From Mesorhizobium sp. (GTDB lineage Bacteria; Pseudomonadota; Alphaproteobacteria; Rhizobiales; Rhizobiaceae), in assembly GCA_004020645.1 (NCBI GenBank), contig SAQL01000025.1, forward strand, positions 1 through 45,273: a DNA stretch of 45,273 bases, in the 5' to 3' direction. This document shows, one piece after another, positions 9,485-17,674 of the stretch. The notes under the pieces are model-generated. The model had not been told where the DNA came from. It did no database searches and saw nothing but the letters and a program-made list of their open reading frames with translations. The position numbers and the translations under genes are program-made. The stretch's first letter is position 1, and the number at the start of each line of letters is the position of its first letter.

Positions 9485-10066
9485 TCAGGCGTCTTGAGGG
9501 TTATGGATGAGATAAACTTGTCTGAGTTGGCCAAACACCACGTCGGAATTCGGTGTTAGCTTCGCCTCGGCCGTGTAGTGCTCACCGTTAATCTGGAAGC
9601 GTGCCGGCTGATCTTGGTTGCGCTGGCCCGGTAGGAACCCGAGTTTTCCCAATTCAAGAACGATTTCACGCGGCATTAGTTGGCCGCCATTGTCCCAGCG
9701 GTGGTGGTCCCATAACGGGCCAACGAGATATCCGATGTCATCTGATGAGCGGAGAACCGACGAGGACTCCTTGCCAGACGCCTGCGCCGATCCGCTAGAG
9801 GGCTTTCCGACGCAACATTCTCCAACCGCTTTCCTGACTGCTGACTTAACGCGCGACCACAGTGAACCGTCTTTGCTATGCAGGCCGGACCGCGGCGGCA
9901 TCCGCATCGACCCGCCGATGTCAGGGTGCCGGATTCCTCCATGGTCATCTGCGGGAGTCGCATTAGGCGGAATGAGTTGCAAGTCGCCTAGGTGCTGATC
10001 TTGTACGGCAATATACTCCTGCATCGAAGATGCCGTGCTGAATTGGTCGATTGAATTGAGTGTCAA
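9485..10066 (-). CDS. Hypothetical protein, candidate type III effector or partner
   Basis: A 193-residue soluble protein not recognised by family. The first ~60 residues are polar and low in charge (Ser, Gln, Asn, Pro rich), as in many type III secretion signals. A basic helix around WSRVKSAVRKAVG and a Ser/Lys-rich linker follow. The C-terminal ~80 residues look folded (DDIGYLVGPLWDHHRWDNGG, then REIVLELGKLGFLP). No transmembrane segment or classical signal peptide is seen. It starts 42 bp after the stop of the 492-residue gene on the same strand, so the two may be co-transcribed as an effector pair. Effector status is inferred from composition and proximity to the T3SS. Confidence 0.6.
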   Translation of the reverse strand: MTLNSIDQFSTASSMQEYIAVQDQHLGDLQLIPPNATPADDHGGIRHPDIGGSMRMPPRSGLHSKDGSLWSRVKSAVRKAVGECCVGKPSSGSAQASGKESSSVLRSSDDIGYLVGPLWDHHRWDNGGQLMPREIVLELGKLGFLPGQRNQDQPARFQINGEHYTAEAKLTPNSDVVFGQLRQVYLIHNPQDA

Positions 10067-10108
10067 ACCACTCTCCTTTGAACAGATGGACTTTCGTAGT
10101 CTCCGAAG

Positions 10109-11587
10109 CTAGTAGCGTCTGGTATCCAGGCTCCGGAGATTCCTGCCGCCATAATGCTCTTCTGCCGCCTTGTGACAGACATCCGAGTAGAACTTATCGG
10201 CATCCTCGATAGTGCACCCAGCACCCGCGAAACAGCCACGCGCTATCTCATGGAGCGTATGCCGGATCGAGCTCGTGTCGTCGTAGACTGCGTTGAGGCA
10301 CGCTATAATGACAATGACCTCTTCCTTTGAGAGACATTGCTGTCCGCTCATTAAGCGCGCATGGTTGATGCAGGCGACGGCGTTGGCGCATGTGAACGAG
10401 TCACCGAGGCCTGAGCAATCCTCGAATCCGTTGCCTTTCTCATTCAATTTGAAGTGAGTGAGGGGCAGGTTTTTCATGTCTTCGATTTCCCCGCGATTCA
10501 GGTCCTCGATGACCGCGGGATGGTAACCTGATAGCCTCTCCTGAAGCCGGGTGTCGAGTTTATGCAGCCACGGCCCCACCAAGCTGGTGTTGCGCTTCAG
10601 CTTGTTTTTATGCGGATCCTCGAACATCAGAGACGCGTCCAGCTTCTCGGTTTCCGCCAGTGACAGAAAACCATGTTCGGCGAGGGTTTTCATCACGACC
10701 TTCTCGGCATTTCCCCAGTGCGCTTCAGAAGCATAGACTTGCCTGAAGTTTAGGATGGCCTGGCCGGCCGCGAACTGGGCCTCTTCGCCAAGTGCACGAT
10801 CCTGATCGAGCAGCGACTCGAGCGTCTCGGTGCATTGCTTGAAAGTTAGCCCCTTTTTGCTTTGCAAGGTATTCCGGAAATGCTCCGCGCCCTTGTTCAC
10901 GAAAGGCCGAGTGGCCGATCTCGAGGTGTAGCCGTACGCGCCGGTATCGTCATTGAGCACACCGGTCAGCGCGTACTTGTTCTTTTTGTCGTATAGCGGA
11001 CTCTGCGTCAGGTCCGGATCTTTCGGCACCTGAGGCGGTCGGTACTTAGACACGCACTCGTCCTTCACAAGATGGCCCTTCATGCAGGCTAGGTTCAGAA
11101 TGATTGACCGGCGAGCATTGGCAGAATCCGCCAAGCGCGCGACGTGGACGCGGGTCGCCGCCCGGTAGTCGATCATAGCTACGAACTGGTTGTCCCCGAA
11201 AATGCGGATTGGAATGAGGGGACGCCCATTCAAACGCTTAGCATCGGGGCTGGCGCCGTGATAGCGCGTGTAATATTCCCTCGCCTTCGCCTGGGCGGTC
11301 CTAAGCCGTTGGTTGCTGGTAAAGCCCTTTCTCCCATCATGTAGCGAGGTGGTGGAAAGGGGAAAATCGTTGGCGATCTTATCGTAGGCGCAGCCCGCGC
11401 CCGCGAGGCACAGGCCGTACTTCACCGCCCGCGCGAAAAGGTTTGATCCGTCGCCCGTTCCGCCTGGCGCACCCTCACCATCCTTTTCCTCACCACCTTT
11501 CTGCTGTGCTGGATTCTTCGCAGGTGAGGGTGCCGCACTCCGGGAATGAAACACAGCAAGTTGATGCGCTTCGTGGAACGCAGTCAC
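10109..11587 (-). CDS. Hypothetical protein, candidate type III effector with a disturbed 5' end
   Basis: The open frame (492 residues from GTG 11587) encodes a soluble protein. It has a polar N-terminus rich in Ser, Pro, Lys, Gly and Glu to about residue 50, then a large folded region including NKYALTGVLNDDTGAYGYTS, FAAGQAILNFRQVY and the C-terminal SSIRHTLHEIARGCFAGAG. It matches no family I can name with confidence. The DDTGAYGYTS stretch vaguely recalls OspC/CopC-type effectors, which I cannot test. A much better ribosome site (AGAGGAG) and ATG lie upstream at 11670 in another frame, so the native N-terminus (MRIGNNQLNGFSALDRR) was probably lost to a one-base frameshift. Confidence 0.6.
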   Translation of the reverse strand: MTAFHEAHQLAVFHSRSAAPSPAKNPAQQKGGEEKDGEGAPGGTGDGSNLFARAVKYGLCLAGAGCAYDKIANDFPLSTTSLHDGRKGFTSNQRLRTAQAKAREYYTRYHGASPDAKRLNGRPLIPIRIFGDNQFVAMIDYRAATRVHVARLADSANARRSIILNLACMKGHLVKDECVSKYRPPQVPKDPDLTQSPLYDKKNKYALTGVLNDDTGAYGYTSRSATRPFVNKGAEHFRNTLQSKKGLTFKQCTETLESLLDQDRALGEEAQFAAGQAILNFRQVYASEAHWGNAEKVVMKTLAEHGFLSLAETEKLDASLMFEDPHKNKLKRNTSLVGPWLHKLDTRLQERLSGYHPAVIEDLNRGEIEDMKNLPLTHFKLNEKGNGFEDCSGLGDSFTCANAVACINHARLMSGQQCLSKEEVIVIIACLNAVYDDTSSIRHTLHEIARGCFAGAGCTIEDADKFYSDVCHKAAEEHYGGRNLRSLDTRRY

Positions 11588-11670
11588 GGCGCTCGGAGCC
11601 TCTGCCAGCCCGTCACGAGGCGCCGGTCTAACGCCGAAAAGCCGTTAAGTTGGTTATTCCCGATTCGCAT
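11584..11670 (-). pseudogene. Frameshifted native N-terminus of the 492-residue effector candidate
   Basis: Downstream of AGAGGAG (complement of 11678-11684), ATG 11670 opens a 28-codon frame, MRIGNNQLNGFSALDRR and on, that closes at TGA just where the long frame opens with GTG 11587. The long frame is open back through sequence encoding RPAPRDGLAEAPSA but has no start there. A single-base change near 11620 would join the two into one ORF with a typical type III N-terminal signal. Confidence 0.5.
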
Positions 11671-11886
11671 CTCACCGCTCCTCTAGCAAAGCCCATGATG
11701 CAGCCTCAACAGTTGCGGGCACGACATCGAACGGATTGTCAGAGGGGTCATTGATCATCACGTCGCCATCCTCGATAATGTTGCCGCCTTCAAGCCCGAC
11801 AGATTCTTATCTCCTGCGATCGGCCTCCGCGTGTTCAACAGGCCTTGAAGGCGATCCGTAAGCCGTAACCCGTTCTTCCGCCTGTC

Positions 11887-13545
11887 TTAGGGCAATAGTG
11901 CTGCCAGGGCGCGAGCCCGATACTCCGGCTCGTCAAGTCCGTCGGCAAGGGCAGCGATGCGCCTTTGTAGCTCGGGGGCAAGGCCCGCCAAGCCTTGCCG
12001 GAGGCCTGCTAGAGCCATTACGAGATACTCGGGGTCGTCGATGCTCTCGGCCAAGACGGCGAGACGCTGCTGCAGTTCGGGCGCAAGCCTTGGTACGCCG
12101 GCTCCGAGGCCCCGTAGGGCCGAGGCGCGATTGGCGCCGTCAAGTCCCTCGGCGAGGACGACGAGACGCTGCTGCAGCTCGGGCGCAAAAACTGCCACGC
12201 CGGCTCCAAGAACCTCGAGGGCCAAAGCGCGATGCCCGGGGTTGTCGAGCCTCTCGGCGAGGACGCCGAGAGGCTGCTGCAACTCGGGTGCCTGCCCTGT
12301 GACGCCTATTCCGAGCGCGCTGAGGGCGAAGGCGTGATAGTTTGGTTCGTGAATGCCGTCGGCGAGGACCAGGAGACGCTGCTGCAGCTCGGGCGCAAGC
12401 CCTGTGACGCCTATTCCGAGGGCCACCAACGCCGAGGCGCCATTCCAGGGCTGGTCGAGCCCCTCTGCGAGAGCCACGAGGCGCTGCTGGGGCTCGGGCG
12501 CCAGCCCTGTCAAGCCTGCTCCGAAGCCGCGTAGGGCCCTGGCGCCATCTTCGGGCTCACCGAGTCCCTCGGCGAGGGCGACGAGGCGCTGCTGCAGGGC
12601 CCTCCAGAGCTCGGGAGCGATGCAAGGGGTCAAGTCCCTCGGCAAGGACGACGAGACGCAGCTGGAGCGCGGGCGAAGCCCCGCCACGCCGGCTCCAAGG
12701 ACCTCGAGGACCGAGGCGCGATGCCCCGGGTTGTCGAGCCTCTCGACGAGGACGACGAGACGCTGCTGCAACTCGGGCGTAAGCCCAGTGACGCCTGCTC
12801 CGAGGGCGCTGAGGGCCAAGGCGCGATAGTTTGGTTCGTCAATGCCGTCGGCGAGGACCAGGAGACGCTGCTGCAGCTCGGGAGCAAGCCCTGCCACGCC
12901 TGTTCCGAAGCCCCGTAGGACGAAGACGCAATCTTCGGCGTCTTCAAGTCCCTCGGCGAGGGCGACGAGACGCTGCTGCAGCTCGGGCGGGAGGCCAGCC
13001 AAATCGGCTCCGATCTCCTCCAGGGCCGAGTTGCGCATCTCAGGGTCGTCAAGCCCCTCGACTAGGGCGACGAGAGCTACCTTCTGCGCACTTAGGAGGC
13101 AATTGAAATTGTGCGCCAGTGATTGGATCACGCCGGAATACATCAGCCCAGCCGAGGGATTTGCTCCGGATTGCTGTTCCGTCAACCTGTTCCAGATGGC
13201 CTGAACTCGGACGGCCCTTTGATACCTTTCTTGATATGCCGGAGTTAGCTGGACGACAGCACGCAGTTCAGGACTTGATTGCGTCAAGCTCAGAAGGTCG
13301 ATCGGGATAAGCCTCTCCGCTGTGTCACCTTGTTCAAACAATAGAGAAAGGATACTGCTGGGTTGCTCCTCCCTCGCGCGTGGGGCTTGAAACTCAGAGC
13401 GCGTCTGCTCCACCACAGAGCTGGATGCTCCGCCGGCTTCTTCAAGCCGAACAAGCGGCCCGGCGGGAGGATCGTCCGTGGTATCACGGTCCATGGCGCT
13501 AGCAAACGGCATGGGCGCCTTGCCACGCACGTCAATGTTCCTCAT
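11887..13545 (-). CDS. Repeat protein of twelve ~35-residue helical units, candidate type III effector
   Basis: 552 residues. Residues 1-100 are a polar leader (RNIDVRGKAPMPFASA), consistent with type III export. Residues ~100-150 hold a helical segment (YQERYQRAVRVQAIWNRLTE). From residue ~152 to the end are twelve ~35-residue units with consensus APELQQRLVVLAEGLD, then NPGHRASALEVLGAGVAGL. This pattern suggests paired helices like HEAT/ARM or SKWP-type effector repeats, with no LRR or PPR signature. Units 2-5 and 6-10 match each other pairwise, showing a block duplication. Residues ~291-316 are read out of frame (see repeat entry). A degraded relative lies at 31.6-32.8 kb. The function is unknown; superhelical repeats usually bind proteins. 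Confidence 0.65.
   Translation of the reverse strand: MRNIDVRGKAPMPFASAMDRDTTDDPPAGPLVRLEEAGGASSSVVEQTRSEFQAPRAREEQPSSILSLLFEQGDTAERLIPIDLLSLTQSSPELRAVVQLTPAYQERYQRAVRVQAIWNRLTEQQSGANPSAGLMYSGVIQSLAHNFNCLLSAQKVALVALVEGLDDPEMRNSALEEIGADLAGLPPELQQRLVALAEGLEDAEDCVFVLRGFGTGVAGLAPELQQRLLVLADGIDEPNYRALALSALGAGVTGLTPELQQRLVVLVERLDNPGHRASVLEVLGAGVAGLRPRSSCVSSSLPRDLTPCIAPELWRALQQRLVALAEGLGEPEDGARALRGFGAGLTGLAPEPQQRLVALAEGLDQPWNGASALVALGIGVTGLAPELQQRLLVLADGIHEPNYHAFALSALGIGVTGQAPELQQPLGVLAERLDNPGHRALALEVLGAGVAVFAPELQQRLVVLAEGLDGANRASALRGLGAGVPRLAPELQQRLAVLAESIDDPEYLVMALAGLRQGLAGLAPELQRRIAALADGLDEPEYRARALAALLP
11890..13092 (-). repeat. Twelve tandem ~105-bp repeats with a locally frameshifted unit
   Basis: On the minus strand the motif encoding (T/A)PELQQRL recurs every 105 bp. 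Unit 5 (12598-12675) is translated as RPRSSCVSSSLPRDL, but in the neighbouring frame it reads ALQLRLVVLAEGLD, the repeat consensus. Two compensating indels have left the overall ORF open, with part of one unit deleted. Such sequence is prone to slippage and unequal recombination. Confidence 0.85.
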
Positions 13546-14169
13546 GATTCACCCCTTACGGATCAACGACTATTATGCCCATCGGGAATCATGGCCCATC
13601 GGGTGCCTGGTTTGTTGCAGGCATATCCTGATGTGCAAATGATGCGCCACTTGAACGACCGACATTCATCTCAGCCCTTCCGTGCCGAGAGGGTGGAACC
13701 TGCCAGCTCAGCCAGCGGGGCGCGTGTCGCGAGTCTGGGAGGGATCCAGGTGGTGACTGAGGACTGTTGCCGAGCAACTCTGCTCTTGCCGCCAGAGATA
13801 TTCCCTGGTCATTGCGTGCAAGGCCGCTGATGAACTTGTGCCGAAAACCATGCGGTGAGCTCGTGGAATCCTGATGGCTCTTCTTTGTCCGAAGCAGACA
13901 GCCGAATGTCAACCATCCGCCAATTTGTTGCGAAGGCAACCACGTCCAGCAAAACGGACGCGCATGTTCTCGTGCAAACTGGCCTGGATCTTGCGGCGTG
14001 CTTCGCAGCACGAAAAAGGCTTGGTTGCAGGGATCCCCAAGTGAATGCTCCTCCTACGACGTTCCGCTCGGCTTCCCTGCGGTAACTGCAGTATTTGCAA
14101 ATCCGGTGGTCGCTAAATAGTCAGGCCGCCTCATCATTCGTGCCAGCGGGGCGCCAGTCGGCATACGCG
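13546..14169. promoter_or_regulatory. Upstream region of the repeat effector, shared with the 31.6-33.2 kb relative
   Basis: No gene is supported here. Bases 13905-14050 match 33117-33280 closely and in the same orientation relative to a repeat-protein gene. Both contain, on the minus strand, TTGACAT followed by a partly conserved GGC and GCTT-CG block (complement of 13906-13912 and 33119-33125). Both also contain an inverted repeat GTGCT-loop-AGCAC near 14003 and 33217. TTGACA could be a -35 element about 360 bp before the start codon. A regulatory role is inferred from conservation only; the known rhizobial tts box is not recognisable. Confidence 0.4.
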
Positions 14170-14176
14170 CGACTCC
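14170..14176. repeat. Left copy of the 7-bp target duplication of the IS21 element
   Basis: CGACTCC directly abuts the left IS end and is repeated at 16675-16681 beyond the right end. Removing the element and one copy restores an open recombinase frame (RHTRDSYALSFQ). Confidence 0.75.
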
Positions 14177-14319
14177 TGCGTGTTCCGACGAAGCCGGCCA
14201 TCGATTCCGATTTGAAGCCGGCCAGTCATTCCGATTTCATTCCGGCCGGTGTTCCGATTTGAAGCCGGCCATTTTTCGGACTGATCCTGGGTCTCGTTTG
14301 GGTTGGGTTTCGTTTCAGG

Positions 14320-15042
14320 TCAAGCTTGCGCTGTTTCAGAGGCTCTTGGCGAGCGTTGTTTTCGCATGCTTTCACCGGTGAGATCGATGCGATAGGCGTT
14401 GTGAACGAGGCCGTCCAGGATGGCATCGGCCAGAGTTGGGCTTGCAATGATCTCGTACCAGCGATCCAGAGGCAACTGGCTGGTGACTATTGTTGATCGG
14501 CGTTCGTAGCGGTCTTCAATGATCTCAAGCCCATCACGCCGCTGGTCATCATTGAGTTTTTCCGGTCCCCAGTCATCGAGAATGAGAAGGTCGGTTTTGG
14601 CGAGTTGCTTGAGGATCCGGCCATAACGTCCGTCTCCTCTCGCGAGGGCAAGCGTTGCAAACAGCCGGGGATAGGCGACGGAGAAATCCTCTCGGCAAGC
14701 TTTGTGGCCAAGGGCACAGGCCAGCCAGCTCTTGCCGACGCCCGCCGGCCCGGTGATGAGAAGGCTGTGATGCTTTCTGATACAGTCGCAGCCGGCGAGC
14801 GCCATGAACAGATTGCGATCGAGACCGCGTGCGGCGCGAAAGTCGGCATTCTCGATTTGTGCGTCATGGCGAAGTTTGGCAGCCCTGGCGCGGGCTTCGA
14901 AACGCTTCTGGCGGCGCATGGTAGCCTCGCGCTCGAGCAGCATGGCAAGCCATTCGCCATACTCGAGGCCGCGTGCTTCGGATTGTGCGTCGGGCTCCTG
15001 GAAGGCGGTGGCCATGCCATGAAGGCCGAGTTCGCGCAGCAT
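14320..15042 (-). CDS. istB: IS21-family ATPase helper protein IstB
   Basis: IstB is the AAA+ ATPase that assembles with the IstA transposase and helps target selection. The Walker A motif GPAGVGKSWLACALG and Walker B TDLLILDDWGPE are intact, followed by IVTSQLPLDRWYEII and the terminal ADAILDGLVHNAYRIDL typical of IstB. I use ATG 15042 (MLRELGLHGMATAFQ) since family members begin with a similar PTIDKLREL segment; the exact start may be a few codons upstream, overlapping the istA end. Length (~240 residues) is normal. Confidence 0.85.
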   Translation of the reverse strand: MLRELGLHGMATAFQEPDAQSEARGLEYGEWLAMLLEREATMRRQKRFEARARAAKLRHDAQIENADFRAARGLDRNLFMALAGCDCIRKHHSLLITGPAGVGKSWLACALGHKACREDFSVAYPRLFATLALARGDGRYGRILKQLAKTDLLILDDWGPEKLNDDQRRDGLEIIEDRYERRSTIVTSQLPLDRWYEIIASPTLADAILDGLVHNAYRIDLTGESMRKQRSPRASETAQA

Positions 15043-15059
15043 GTCGATGGTCGGATGGT

Positions 15060-16506
15060 GGAATGCCTTGCGGCCTTGCGATTGGCGATAAGCGAGGCGA
15101 TTCTCTTGCAGTTCAGCCCACCGATCTCGACAGCGCGGGCTGACACGGCTTCGGCGCGATCGTGTGGGATATCTCGAAACAGGCGAAGGACACCCAGGCA
15201 TGTCCGAAAGCCTTGTTCAGGATGTGGGCGACTGGCGAGGATTGCGACAACCAAGCCTTCCGTCTCGGCCCGACGGATGCGGCCCAGCGACGGAAACGAT
15301 CCGGCGTCCACTCGGCATATCGCCGGTGGGAGCTGGGCATATGATCCGGATCCGTCCCATGACGAGGGCCGCCATAGCGGCGCTGATGGACGGCAATGCG
15401 CTTGCCGCGGTGGAAAATCTCGATGCGTGCCGTTGCTCTCAGATCGACTTGCTGGCGAATGAGGCTGTGCGGTACGGAATAAAAGAAGGTCTTGAACTCG
15501 ACGTGGTAATCCGTCGAAACGCGGGCCAAACGCCACTCGGCGAATTCGTAGTCTTTGCTCGGCAGGCTTGCGAGCGCAGCACGCTCGACGCTCTCAAACA
15601 ATTGCCGGCGACTGACGCCCAGCCGACGCATGACGTGATCATTGATGCGATCGAGTGCCTGGCGAATAGCGGCATTGGCCTCGGCCAGCGAGAAGAAGGT
15701 CTGGTTGCGCAGCCGCCCCAGAATGCATGACTGGGCGAAACGCACGCCGTTCCGTCGCGGCCGTGCCGGAAGAACCCCGCCGCCATAATGGGATGCCATC
15801 ATGCCGTAGCTGCGATTAATCTCGGATCGTAGAAGCTGGCGCGCTGACACCCGACTTCAGATTGTCGGGGACGATCAGTCGGGGAACGCCATCAAAGAAA
15901 CGAAACATCCTGATGTGTGAACCAATCCAATCAGGCAGTGTCTGGGTCCAGGTTGCTTCGGCATAGGTGAAGCTGGACGCACCCAGCACTGCCACGAAGA
16001 TCTCCGCCTCACGGATCTCGCCGGTGTCTCGATCAACGATCGGGATCTTCTTGCGGAATAGTCACGAAGACCTTGTCGCCGGCGGCGTGTTCCTGGCGCA
16101 TCGTCGGCGAAAGCCGCTGTTCGAAGCTGCGAAAGAGCTCGCAGAACCGGCTATAGCCATATCCGTCGGGATGACTTCCTCGATACTCCTCCCACAAGAT
16201 GAGGAGCGTGACGCCCGGCTTCTTGAGCTCGACGGCAAGATCGGCCCAGTTCGGCTCTGCGCGCCGCCGCGTGCGCTGTTTGACGCCATTGCGAGCGAAG
16301 AGTTTGTTCTCAAGCGCGTCATCGGTTAGCTCGCCCGGCAGGGGCCAGCTCAACCCGATTGCCGCTGCGCGCCGCAGATTATCCTGCACCGTACTGCGTG
16401 CTATTCCCAGCACGACCGCAATCTCGCGGGAGCTGGTCCCGCTTCCGGCAAGCCGAAGCATTTGTCTCAACTGTCTCATGGTCAGCCTTCTCTTTGCCGG
16501 CATCAA
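15060..16506 (-). pseudogene. istA: IS21-family transposase IstA, frameshifted
   Basis: The N-terminal part from ATG 16506 reads RLTMRQLRQMLRLAGSGTSS and REIAVVLGIARSTVQ, the helix-turn-helix of IstA, then LSPTMRQEHAAGDKVFV. A shift near 16060 leads to the integrase core (DRDTGEIREAEIFVAVLGAS and EATWTQTLPDWIGSHIRMF in the minus-strand sense). A further frame begins at about 15850 (LLRSEINRSYGMMASHYG) and continues to the C-terminal region. The last shift near 15300 gives TEGLVVAILASRPHPEQGF. At least three frameshifts inactivate it. Confidence 0.8.
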
Positions 16507-16674
16507 AATTGTCCTCGTTCATCGCGAGGTAATTGATGCCAAAATTGCTGACCCAGGAGGTAATCTTCAGTGCCGAAACCGGCCGGTCTTTGGTTGGAAT
16601 GGTGGCCGGCTTCATACCGGAATGGTGGGCGGTGTCTGATCGGAATGGCGGCCGGCTTCACGTCGGAATCCGCA

Positions 16675-16681
16675 CGACTCC
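16675..16681. repeat. Right copy of the 7-bp target duplication of the IS21 element
   Basis: CGACTCC follows the right terminus directly and matches 14170-14176. The next codons (TAT GCG CTG AGC) continue the interrupted recombinase. Confidence 0.75.
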
Positions 16682-17674
16682 TATGCGCTGAGCTTCCAGC
16701 TGCTCTTCACGTTCGCTGCAAAGAGGCTGAAGGTCTCGCCATCGGCGCTGACGCTGGAGCAACTCGACGCCGGTCTCATCAGAGCTTTCCTGGAGTATCT
16801 CGAGGACAAGCGCAAAAACGCGCCGGTGACGCGCAATGTCCGGCTGGCGGCCATCAAGTCCTTCTTCCGCTTCCTCGAATACAGGCAGCCGGCAGCCCTG
16901 GAGCATATCCGCCGCGTCCTGGCGATCCCATTCAAGAAGACGGATCGGCGTCTGGTCCCCAGTCCAAACACGGGAGGAGCTGCAAGCGGTGCTCGATGCC
17001 CCCGATCCCGGCACGCGCGATGGCATCCGCGACCGGGCCATGCTGCATCTGGCGGTTTGTGGGGTCTCGCGTGTCCGAGCTGACGGGGTTGAAGCTCGAG
17101 GACATCGACCTGTCGTCGATGAGCATTCGTGTCCTGGGCAAGGGACGGCGGGAACGGACGCTTCCCTTGTGGAAGACCACGGCCGCAGCCCTGCGCGCCT
17201 GGCTCGCCGTTCGCGGGCGGGTCGCAGCGCCCGAGGTGTTCATCAGCGCCCGGGGAGTGCCGCTGAGCCGATGGGGCTTCGCTTATCTGCTCAAACAGCA
17301 TGCAGCGACCGTCGCTCGAGCGCATCCTGGCCTCGACAAGAAACGATCTCGCCTCACGTGCTCGGGCACACATGCGCGATGATCATCCTGCAAGCAACGC
17401 AGGACATCCGTAAAGTGTCGCTGGTTGGGACATGCCACTCTGACGACCACTGAAATCTACACGCGTGGTGATCCGACAGAGAAGCTCGACGCCATGGAAT
17501 CGATCGTTCCACCGCTTCTGCGGCGCGTCGCGTTCCAGCCGTCCGACAGCTCATCGCGCTCCTCAAGCGCCCTTCGTATTGGTGAGCCGGGTTGGCGGCG
17601 GCACACACAAGAGCGCGATCAAGTCGCTGCCAGCTCCCCATTACTAGATCTGCCCATAGTGCAGGTCATGGGCG

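Larger units (their letters stand above)
14177..16674 (-). mobile_element. IS21-family insertion sequence
   Basis: A 2498-bp element with istA and istB on the minus strand. The ends are inverted repeats starting TGCG with TTCCGACG and AAGCCGGCC in common. Each end also has several further copies of a TTCCGAT/GCCGGCC motif (14187-14275 and 16570-16660), the multiple terminal repeats usual for IS21. It is flanked by the 7-bp repeat CGACTCC. Because istA is frameshifted, this copy is probably immobile by itself. Confidence 0.85.
14135..17585 (+). pseudogene. Tyrosine recombinase gene, split by IS21 and frameshifted
   Basis: Coding sense ends before the IS21 element at RGASRHTRDS (up to 14176) and resumes after it with SYALSFQLLFTFAAKRLKV. 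It then reads DAGLIRAFLEYLEDKR and RLAAIKSFFRFLEYRQP, the N-terminal SAM-like core-binding domain. Shifts near 16975 and 17065 lead to VSELTGLKLEDIDL (the first catalytic Arg region), VLGKGRRERTLPLW and FISARGVPLSRWG. Later shifts bring SPHVLGHTCAM (the HxxR region is degraded) and WLGHATLTTTEIYTRGD with the nucleophile Tyr. It ends ALLKRPSYW near 17585. Such recombinases often accompany IS91-like transposases, as here. Confidence 0.7.

Noticed and set aside
11898..13204. Several open frames on the plus strand and in other frames across the repeat gene
   Set aside because: They arise from the 105-bp period, a multiple of three, which keeps all frames open together. Only the minus-strand frame gives an amphipathic helical repeat and a non-repeated polar leader.
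9485..13545. Search for a rhizobial tts box upstream of the effector candidates
   Set aside because: No convincing tts-box pattern could be seen before any of the three genes, so TtsI control is not claimed.
11887..13545. TAL-effector-like or PPR identity for the 35-residue repeats
   Set aside because: The period is similar, but the units lack TAL base-specifying diresidues and PPR signature positions; the consensus is a Leu/Ala-rich helical pair.
14605..15462. Plus-strand 285-codon frame over istB and istA
   Set aside because: The minus strand carries IstB Walker motifs and IstA motifs in the same bases; the plus-strand frame is their antisense shadow.
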